From Pirellulales bacterium (lineage in GTDB: Bacteria > Planctomycetota > Planctomycetia > Pirellulales > JACPPG01), in assembly GCA_035546535.1 (NCBI GenBank), contig DASZWQ010000003.1, forward strand, positions 1 to 39,480: 39,480 bases of DNA, read 5' to 3'. This document shows, one piece after another, positions 7,465 to 14,364 of this stretch. The notes beneath the pieces are model-generated. The model worked only from the letters and a program-made list of their open reading frames with translations, had not been told where the DNA came from and searched no databases. A program made the translations under genes and the position numbers. Position 1 is the stretch's first letter, and each line of letters opens with the position of its first letter.

Positions 7465-8675
7465 ATGCGCTCCAGGATCGCCTGCAACTGCTCGTCGCTG
7501 ATTGTTACGGGGTTGCCGTCCAGGCTGTTGCCGTGCGAGGCCCGCACGAGTGCCGGTATCTGTTCGCGCTGCACGTCGATATCGCGCAAGCGACGCGGCA
7601 CGTTCACGGCGCGACACAATTCCTCGATGCGTGCCACCAGCGCATCAGCCGCCGCGGCGTCATTCGACCAGGAATCATTCCACACCAGGCGAGCAAGCTC
7701 GGCCATCGCATGCTCGCAATGGGGGCGATTCGTCACGAGCGCCGCCGGCAGCATCACGGCGCACGCTAACCCATGTCGCGTGCGTGCCAAGACACCCAGC
7801 GCCGCCGCCACGCCATGCGCCAGCCCTAAACCGGAGTTCGCCAGCGCCATGCCCGACAAGAGCGCGGCATGAGCCATGGCCTCGCGCGCGGCGCGATTCG
7901 TTGGTTCACTGACAGCCGTGACAATCGCCGGCACCGCGCGGCGCAGCCCTTCGGCCGCGAGCGCCCGGGCGATCGGTTTGGCGCGGCGCGAGATATAGCT
8001 TTCCAGGCATTGCGTGATGGCGTCCATGCCGCACGCCGCCGTGATCGACGCCGGCAGCGACACGCTCAGCTCGGGATCCACGAGCACCGCGCGCGGCACC
8101 ATCAAGTCCGAGCGCAAGCTCTTTTTGAACGGCGGATCGTAGCTCGAGATGACTGCGTTCTTCGTCGCCTCGGTACCGGTGCCGCCAGTAGTGGGCATGG
8201 CCAACAGCGGTAGCGGAGAACGCGTGATTGCCAGCCCGCGCCCCACGCCTTCCAGATAATCGACGACGCTTGTGCCCGTGCCCTTGGTCGACGCGGTATT
8301 GGTGACCAGCGCGGCGGCCGCCTTGGCCAGATCGATCGTCGAGCCGCCGCCGATGGCGATCATCACGTCGCCCTCGGCGGCCTGCTGCTCGCGCAAGTGC
8401 GCGACCAGGCGATCGACGTCGGCGACCTCGGGCTCGTGCGAGGGCGCGTGAATCGCGACCGGTGCGAGGCCCGCCGCCGATAGAGATTTCGCAATCTCGT
8501 CCACCGCGCCCGTGGCACTCAGCGTGCGCGAGCCCGACACGACGAACGCCCGGCGCTCGCCCAGCGTGCGCGCGATTTTGCCAACTTCGCAGCGCTGCCC
8601 CCAGCCAAAGGCGATGCGCGGCGGGGCCAGGAAGTCATACCCAGCGGAAAGCACATCAAAAGGCGTGGCAGCCAT
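7458..8675 (-). CDS. iron-containing alcohol dehydrogenase
   Basis: A group III, iron-dependent NAD(P) alcohol dehydrogenase of 405 residues. Seen are the nucleotide-binding GGGSTIDLAKAAAAL, TTGGTGTEATKNAVIS, and the metal site: Asp in CGMDAITQCLESY, His in LGLAHGVAAALG and His in RTRHGLACAVMLP. It is the first gene of a two-gene unit with the PfkB kinase, so both may act on one sugar or polyol route, for example reduction or oxidation of a short aldehyde or triose followed by phosphorylation. That pathway link is inference. The start is ATG 8675; an in-frame TTG at 8684 has AAGGA four bases before it and cannot be excluded. A palindromic repeat lies upstream at 8716-8795. Confidence 0.9.
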   Translation of the reverse strand: MAATPFDVLSAGYDFLAPPRIAFGWGQRCEVGKIARTLGERRAFVVSGSRTLSATGAVDEIAKSLSAAGLAPVAIHAPSHEPEVADVDRLVAHLREQQAAEGDVMIAIGGGSTIDLAKAAAALVTNTASTKGTGTSVVDYLEGVGRGLAITRSPLPLLAMPTTGGTGTEATKNAVISSYDPPFKKSLRSDLMVPRAVLVDPELSVSLPASITAACGMDAITQCLESYISRRAKPIARALAAEGLRRAVPAIVTAVSEPTNRAAREAMAHAALLSGMALANSGLGLAHGVAAALGVLARTRHGLACAVMLPAALVTNRPHCEHAMAELARLVWNDSWSNDAAAADALVARIEELCRAVNVPRRLRDIDVQREQIPALVRASHGNSLDGNPVTISDEQLQAILERMW

Positions 8676-8715
8676 GCTCGACAATCAATCCTTACGTGCG
8701 GTGTCGTTCGCTTTA

Positions 8716-8795
8716 GGTGCCACTTCGAACGTCCTCGGACAGATTATCCGTTGTTCGTTTTTTGCACTGGTGGGGCAAGCCACCAGTGGCACCCC
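8716..8795. repeat. dispersed palindrome, GGTGCCACTGGT family, copy 2
   Basis: Inner hairpin CACTGGTGG (8765-8773) and CCACCAGTG (8780-8788) with a six-base loop. The outer arm GGTGCCAC (8716-8723) pairs with GTGGCACC (8786-8793). It sits between the minus-strand dehydrogenase start and the end of the PVC-type gene. Confidence 0.8.
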
Positions 8796-8818
8796 ATTCT
8801 CGCAGTCGATGCCTACGG

Positions 8819-11800
8819 TCACCGTCCGCCAGCGGCAGGTTCATCCTTCGCGATCGGCTCCAGCTTCAAATTCTTGAAGCGCACTTCGGTCGCGTCGCCC
8901 GCGTGCAGTTGCAGGGCGAAGATGCCGCGCGGCACGCCGGAATTGTCCGTGAAGTCGACGCATGGCTGACCGTTGATCCACGTGCGAATGTGGTTTCCGT
9001 CGGCCACGATCTCGTAGTGATTCCACGCGCCTGGCTTCACGAACGCTTCGCCCGATTGGTCCCACAAGAGGCCGCGGCGATTCTCCTCATATAGCTTTCC
9101 CCACCAGCCGGGGCCAACGTCCGCCTGATAGCCGCGCATCTCTCCCTCGGGCAAGGCCTCGCTGCGAAACTGAATGCCGCTGTTGCCACGGTTATCGAGA
9201 AGCTTCACGTCGAGCGACAAGCGGAAATTCTCGGCCGTTATGTCGCTGCGCAGGAATTCGTTTCGCGCGAGACCCGAGGTCTGGCCGACAATCTCGCCAT
9301 TCTCGACGCGCCACAGTTTGTCGTTGCCTTGCCAACCGGCAAGATCGCGGCCGCTAAAGAAATTCTGTGCGTTCTCGGCCGTCAATAGCGCCGGCACTTG
9401 TTCCGGGCTGGCCAGGTACGCGACCAGCGAGCGCACTTCATGATCCGAGAGAGGCTTCCAAAGATCGTCGGGCATCATCGATTTCGGGCTGAGCGTCCGT
9501 TCGTCGATTTCCCCCTTGGGCACGACGACGGTTTCGTTGGCCGTGACGAGCGTTACGGCGTCGTTATCTTCGCCGCGCACGATGCCGGTCAGCACGCGGC
9601 CATCACTGGTGGCGATGACGGTCGTCTGATAGTCCTTGCCCACCAGGGCGCTCGAATCCAATACGTTCGAGAGCACGTAATCGAGGTTCGCGCGATTCGA
9701 CCCGGTCAGCTCCGGACCGACCTTGCCGCCCGTCCCGAACAGGGTGTGGCATTGCTGGCACGTCTTGGCGAAGACCGTACGCCCGAGCGCGGCGTCGGGC
9801 TTTTGGCGACGATTTCCGATGATCTTCTTGTAGTACGCGATCATCTCCTGTTTATCCTCGTCGGTATCGCGCACCGTGCCCCAGGCTTCGTTGATCTTCT
9901 TATCGAGCGCGGCGTTCTTCAGGTTGTGCAACTGACGCACCAGATCGGCCGACAAATCGGCGGACGCGACCTGCTTGGAAGCGACCGCGTCGAGCAGCGC
10001 ATTGGCATAGTCGACACGCGAGCTGAGCGTCGCCAGCGCGTCGCGCCGCTCGACGGAATTCAGCTTCGCATATACGGCCAGAATGGCGGCCGCCGTTTTC
10101 GGATCGTCGTACTGTGCCAGCCCACGCAGCGCCGCCGAGCGCATGCCGGCATCGTCGAGCAAAGCTTGCAACGTCGGTGCCAGCTTCGGATCGCGCACTT
10201 TCAAAAGTCCGGCCAGCGCGCCTTGCCGCTGCTCGAGCGCCGCATGAGAATCCGCGACGAGCGCGCGCATGTTGTCGACGGCAGTGGCATCGCCAAACGT
10301 CGCCGCCAGCGCCATAGCTTGCGCGATCGTCCCCGCATCGCCCGATTGCTTGATGCGTTTCAGCGCATCGGGCCACGTTTTCGGCATCTCGACTTGTCGT
10401 TTGCCGCGCAGCGCTTCAGTCACCCCGGCCACGAGCGCCGCGTGCGAGGCCTTATCGTCGCGCGAAGAAATCGCGCCGACGACCAAGGCCAGTGCCTCGG
10501 GCGTGCCCAGTGCGGCCACGCGTCGGGCCATGAACGTCGCCAATTGGGGAATCTGGCCATCGAGTGCAAGCTGCAAAGCGCGCCCGGCGTCGACGATCGC
10601 CAGGGGCTCGGCCGCGTACCAGATCATGAGCGGCAAGTTGTGATCCTGCGCGTCTTCGCCGTGCCGGGCCAGGCGGCTGACGACCTCCCAGCGATCCGCC
10701 GGCGCGATCCGCCCGGCTGCCGAAGCGAGATACCGGCGCACGACCGGCGAGGAATCTTGCTCGGCCAGTTTTTGAAACGTCGCAAGTGAATCGGGCGACG
10801 GCTGCCGGTCTTCGCAGGCAAGCTGAATCGTCCAGGCGCGCACGTACGGATCGTCGTTCGCGAGTCCGCGCGCGACGAGTGTTTCGTCGAGCATGCCCGC
10901 CGCGTGCAAGGCCCACAGGCCGCGCAGACGCCGCGTACCGTCGGCATGCGCAAACGCCATGTCGATCAGATTCTTGCGCGCGTCTTCGTCTTTTAAGCCA
11001 CGTTCTTGAATCACGCGCCGCGCGTGGCGCACGTGCCAGTCGTTGCGGCTCAACAGCAAATTGACCAGCTCGCCGTCGCCCAAACGATTGATTTCAACCG
11101 GCGCGGGCCGATTGTCACCGTAGCTGATCTTGAAGATGCGGCCGTTCGAGCGATCGTGCCCTTCGACGTTTCCGTGATGGCACTGGTTGCGATCATACCA
11201 GTCGATCATGTACATCTGCCCGTCGGGACCGTACTGCAGATTGATGATCTGTGACCAGCTATCGTTCGCGAAAAGAAAATCGGGCGAGCGGTCACCGTCG
11301 TACCCGCTGCCGCGCGGCGCAAGCTGATCGACGTTCAGCCGCGCGCCGTGAATATTGTTCATGAAGAGCCGGCCGCGATATTCCGCGGGCCAGGCATCGC
11401 CGAGATAAAGCATGGCGCCCGCATGCGCGTGACCGCCACCCGCCGCGTCGGAGCGGTTGTTGCCCGAGTGGGGCGTGGCGCCGATCCAGTGCCGGTGCTT
11501 GGCGACGGTCTTGATGTCGTCGTAGGTGAACTTGTTGTAGTGTTGCCCGGCCTGCCGCTCGTAACGCCCGCCTTGAATGATGTGATAAAGGTGCGGGATC
11601 ACGCAGGCCGTGATGAAGGCTTGCCCCTGGTCGTTGAAATCGATGCCCCAGGGGTTACTCGTCCCTTCGGCGAAGACTTCGAAAACGTGCTTCTTCGGAT
11701 GATAGCGCCAGATGCCGGCATTGATCTGTGTGCGTTTTTCTTTGGGCGTGCCCGGCTTGCCGACGTTGGAGAAGGTGAAGACACCGTGGCAGCCGTACAA

Positions 11801-12901
11801 CCAGCCATCAGGCCCCCACGTAAACGTGTTCAGCGTCTCGTGCGTGTCTTGATACCCCCAACCGTCGAGGAGCACTTGCGGCGGGCCGTCGGGCCGATCA
11901 TCACGATCAGCATCGGGAATGAACAAAAACTCAGGCGCCGCGCCGACCCATACGCCGCCAAAACCGATTTCCAAGCCGCTGACGAGGTTCAGATTCTCGG
12001 CGAACACTTTACGGTTGTCGAAGTGACCGTCGCCGTCGGTGTCCGAGAAGATCAGAATTCGATCGCGCCCTTTTCCCTCGGGCGCGCGCATGGGATAGGT
12101 ATATGCTTCGGCCACCCACAGCCGGCCGCGGTCGTCGATCGCCTGGGCGATCGGTTGCTGCACGTCGGGTTCGCCCGCGAAAAGCGTGACCCGAAAACCG
12201 TCGGGCACGGTCATCGCCCGGGCGGCGGCCTGCGGATCGAGCCCGGCGTGCGCGTAAACGTCCAGCGGTTGCGGGCCCGCGCGATCCGGAATATCGGGTT
12301 TCGTTTCGTGCAGGCGGAAGTCATCGAAATTGATGTGCCCCCAGCCGGCCGAGCTTTCGTCCACCAATCGCACAAACGCATCCTGACCGATGTGCGCCGT
12401 GAGATCGACAACGACCGGCTTGAGATTCTCAGTGTCATCGCCCGAAATCTGATAAACGATCTTTTTCGAATCGTCACGCACGATTTCCACGCGCGACGTG
12501 GGGCTCGAACCGCCCGCGATCAGGAAGCTGGCAAAAGGGCGTGTCACGCGGAAGGCGCGCGAGGTCAGCGTCCCTTGCGGCTTGTCGCCGGCGACTTCGT
12601 ACGTCCCGACCCAGAAACTTCCGGCGTGATTGCTGCGCATGTCCGCGCGGCGGGCGTGTACGGTGTCGTCCTTGACTGGCTGACCAGTGAACGCGTCGCC
12701 CGTCGCTTGCCAATCGCGGAGGTTGCCGGTCTCGAAATCGAAATTCAGCGGCTGCCCTTTTTGGTCCGTAGGAAGCTGCCCATCGGCTCGCGCGGCGGCA
12801 ACGTCTGCGGCCGTTGCCGAACGAAAGTTGCCGCTTGGGGCCAACAGGCCGGAAAGAATCATCGCAAGAAAAGGCGCTACGCGTACGAGCCGATGCGTCA
12901 T
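8819..12901 (-). CDS. giant secreted PVC-type heme protein: dehydrogenase-like propeller, HEAT repeats, cytochrome c, DUF1080
   Basis: 1360 residues with a signal peptide (about 1-32). Domains in order: a jelly-roll or galactose-binding-like region (50-205), a beta-propeller of the planctomycete membrane-bound dehydrogenase type (about 225-610, with MTVPDGFRVTLFAGEPDVQQP, GRLWVAEAYTYP and TWGPDGWLYGCHG), HEAT-like helical repeats (about 640-1010), a heme c domain with CQQCHTLFG near 1047 and VGPELTGSN, and a C-terminal DUF1080 / 3-keto-disaccharide hydrolase-like lectin fold (about 1178-1345, FFSGRDLAGW, NSGIQFRSEA, WNHYEIVADG). Proteins of this build are abundant in Planctomycetota and are thought to oxidise or cleave sugars in the periplasm; the substrate is unknown. 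GGGAAG precedes the ATG by 7 bases. It is transcribed in the same direction as the small cytochrome upstream, but a terminator lies between them. Confidence 0.93.
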   Translation of the reverse strand: MTHRLVRVAPFLAMILSGLLAPSGNFRSATAADVAAARADGQLPTDQKGQPLNFDFETGNLRDWQATGDAFTGQPVKDDTVHARRADMRSNHAGSFWVGTYEVAGDKPQGTLTSRAFRVTRPFASFLIAGGSSPTSRVEIVRDDSKKIVYQISGDDTENLKPVVVDLTAHIGQDAFVRLVDESSAGWGHINFDDFRLHETKPDIPDRAGPQPLDVYAHAGLDPQAAARAMTVPDGFRVTLFAGEPDVQQPIAQAIDDRGRLWVAEAYTYPMRAPEGKGRDRILIFSDTDGDGHFDNRKVFAENLNLVSGLEIGFGGVWVGAAPEFLFIPDADRDDRPDGPPQVLLDGWGYQDTHETLNTFTWGPDGWLYGCHGVFTFSNVGKPGTPKEKRTQINAGIWRYHPKKHVFEVFAEGTSNPWGIDFNDQGQAFITACVIPHLYHIIQGGRYERQAGQHYNKFTYDDIKTVAKHRHWIGATPHSGNNRSDAAGGGHAHAGAMLYLGDAWPAEYRGRLFMNNIHGARLNVDQLAPRGSGYDGDRSPDFLFANDSWSQIINLQYGPDGQMYMIDWYDRNQCHHGNVEGHDRSNGRIFKISYGDNRPAPVEINRLGDGELVNLLLSRNDWHVRHARRVIQERGLKDEDARKNLIDMAFAHADGTRRLRGLWALHAAGMLDETLVARGLANDDPYVRAWTIQLACEDRQPSPDSLATFQKLAEQDSSPVVRRYLASAAGRIAPADRWEVVSRLARHGEDAQDHNLPLMIWYAAEPLAIVDAGRALQLALDGQIPQLATFMARRVAALGTPEALALVVGAISSRDDKASHAALVAGVTEALRGKRQVEMPKTWPDALKRIKQSGDAGTIAQAMALAATFGDATAVDNMRALVADSHAALEQRQGALAGLLKVRDPKLAPTLQALLDDAGMRSAALRGLAQYDDPKTAAAILAVYAKLNSVERRDALATLSSRVDYANALLDAVASKQVASADLSADLVRQLHNLKNAALDKKINEAWGTVRDTDEDKQEMIAYYKKIIGNRRQKPDAALGRTVFAKTCQQCHTLFGTGGKVGPELTGSNRANLDYVLSNVLDSSALVGKDYQTTVIATSDGRVLTGIVRGEDNDAVTLVTANETVVVPKGEIDERTLSPKSMMPDDLWKPLSDHEVRSLVAYLASPEQVPALLTAENAQNFFSGRDLAGWQGNDKLWRVENGEIVGQTSGLARNEFLRSDITAENFRLSLDVKLLDNRGNSGIQFRSEALPEGEMRGYQADVGPGWWGKLYEENRRGLLWDQSGEAFVKPGAWNHYEIVADGNHIRTWINGQPCVDFTDNSGVPRGIFALQLHAGDATEVRFKNLKLEPIAKDEPAAGGR

Positions 12902-13050
12902 GTGTCAACTTCCCGGAGTATCGTTTTGAAGCGTGCGAATATTCGAGGCGCTGAAGGGACCGCTTAGCCGTTCCCAAGGCCCGGAACGGCCCTCCTAGAT
13001 TAGCACAGGCGACGGCGAAAATCGCGAGTCCACGGCCGCGTGGTGTGCGC

Positions 13051-13088
13051 AAAAAAACACCGCGTCCCTCGCGGGTAGCGCGGTGTTT
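13051..13088 (-). terminator. rho-independent terminator of the small cytochrome gene
   Basis: The stem AAACACCGCG (13055-13064) pairs with CGCGGTGTTT (13079-13088). Read on the minus strand the stem runs into seven T residues (13057-13051). It lies about 30 bases after the cytochrome stop and separates that gene from the PVC-type gene. Confidence 0.8.
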
Positions 13089-13115
13089 CTATTGGTGGGT
13101 TCCGCAGCAGCTCGC

Positions 13116-13505
13116 TTAATTGCCGCTGGGCAGCTTACCCTGCGACAGCAAGTCACCGAAGGTCGGCGAGCTGGGATCGTCGGGGTTCGACTTTTCCTTG
13201 GCAACGGTCTCGAGCGCGGCCTTGATCTTTTCGACGTTCTTGGCGTCTTCCTTCTTATCCAGCAGCTTGTCGAGCGCCTTGCCGTAGGCGTTGCGGACCT
13301 TCTTGTCTTCCTTGCCTTCGGCGTTCTTGCCGTGACAGATCAGGCAATTGGCTTTCTTGGCGGCCGCGACGAATTCCTCGTTCTTCGAATTCTTCACGTA
13401 CAGCTCGTCGAACTCCTTCTTGAACGGTGCAATCGCGAGCGCCGTGTTGATTGTCGAGCCGACCACAATGGCTGCGGCCACTAGCGTCAGTGCAAACTTC
13501 GTCAT
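13116..13505 (-). CDS. small secreted c-type cytochrome-like protein
   Basis: 129 residues. A signal peptide (about 1-24, MTKFALTLVAAAIVVGSTIN) precedes a Lys-rich domain with a heme attachment motif CLICH near residue 50, within NCLICHGKNAEGKEDKKVRN. A short region ending FGDLLSQGKLPSG follows. It would be a periplasmic monoheme electron carrier, or a structural relative of one; the high lysine content suggests docking to acidic partners. The frame is open upstream to 14018, but only ATG 13505 has a ribosome binding site (GGGAG, about 9 bases away) and a signal peptide. A strong terminator follows. Neighbouring heme and copper proteins make electron transfer plausible, but no partner is proven. 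Confidence 0.85.
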   Translation of the reverse strand: MTKFALTLVAAAIVVGSTINTALAIAPFKKEFDELYVKNSKNEEFVAAAKKANCLICHGKNAEGKEDKKVRNAYGKALDKLLDKKEDAKNVEKIKAALETVAKEKSNPDDPSSPTFGDLLSQGKLPSGN

Positions 13506-14085
13506 GCGCACTACTCCCAATTTCTCGCTGAGGTTTTTCGCCCCGGACGGCGCCACGCGGCTCGCCCTGGCTAAGGTCTTGCTACGGCTTGAAGTACGTT
13601 CGAACGGCCAACATCGACCGGCGACAAACAAATAGCCGCGAAACGAGCTCGCTGCTTGGGCCTGTCGCAGTTCGTGCCCATCGCAAGTTGTGCCTGGGCA
13701 CCCTGCTGGCGGCGGTCGGTCTCGGGCGGGCGTCCGCCACAAGCGGACGTGAGACCAGGCGGTAGGGTTCGTCCATCCTTGACCGCTACGCAACAGTAAA
13801 ACCCCGGCAATCGACAGTGTCAAGTATACCGGAATCCGGCAGTGGCAATCTTGAATCCAGATCTCTCGGGAATGACACGCTTTTCCGCGTGGGACGGGGG
13901 CACGAAAGATACCAACTGGCGAGGTGCCTTCCAGGCAGCGGTGACGCGCGGTGGTGCCCATCACTCCGTGGAAACCCGCTTCGAACCACGTCCGATACAA
14001 CTGGGCAGGGCCGCTCATTCGTTCGCGGTGAAAATCAAATGCTAGGCTTTTAGAAATACAGCGTCACCGTGCGCGGAGAAAGACC
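13506..14085. other. 580-base intergenic region between divergent genes
   Basis: No convincing gene is seen. Open frames here lack ribosome binding sites and recognisable sequence. The region must carry the promoters of the small cytochrome (-) and the small membrane protein (+). TAGGCT at 14043-14048 is a possible -10 for the latter, without a good -35. Short GC-rich inverted segments occur around 13715-13760. Confidence 0.5.
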
Positions 14086-14340
14086 ATGCGCTGCATCGCT
14101 GGCGTCGTCCTCTTTGTCGTCCTGTACTTCGGCAGTTGCTGGCTGCTTGGCGAGGCCGTGCGTATCACAACGATCAGGAACGATCCACGACATTCGGCCT
14201 GGGCCGGCCAAAGTGCAAAGGCCGCCGTGCTCAAGAAGTATCACGCGCTTGTGGCCGTTGGCGCAGGGCTGGTATCCATTGCCGGCTGTGCCCTTCCGAC
14301 CATACTCGCCAACCGTCGTCATGACGAGTGGTATCAATAG
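14086..14340 (+). CDS. small two-helix membrane protein, unknown function
   Basis: 84 residues, not recognised. The first hydrophobic segment (about 4-24, GVVLFVVLYFGSCWLLG) could be a signal anchor; the second spans about 52-72. Between them is a polar stretch with several Arg and Lys. GGAGAAAGACC immediately before the ATG is a good ribosome binding site, and two real membrane segments in so short a frame support a true gene. It converges on the Ser/Thr kinase gene, whose stop is only 25 bases away. A GGTGCC/GGCACC hairpin (14340-14357) fills that gap. Confidence 0.6.
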   Translation: MRCIAGVVLFVVLYFGSCWLLGEAVRITTIRNDPRHSAWAGQSAKAAVLKKYHALVAVGAGLVSIAGCALPTILANRRHDEWYQ

Positions 14341-14364
14341 GTGCCTGCAAGGGCACCGCGGGCG

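Noticed and set aside
9398-12967. Long plus-strand frames (463 and 539 residues)
   Set aside because: Both are antisense to the PVC-type gene, rich in Arg/His/Asp as mirror frames usually are, and have no domain or ribosome binding site.
13506-14018. Extension of the small cytochrome frame to 300 residues
   Set aside because: The extra 171 residues are unlike any protein, lack a ribosome binding site and precede an intact signal peptide.
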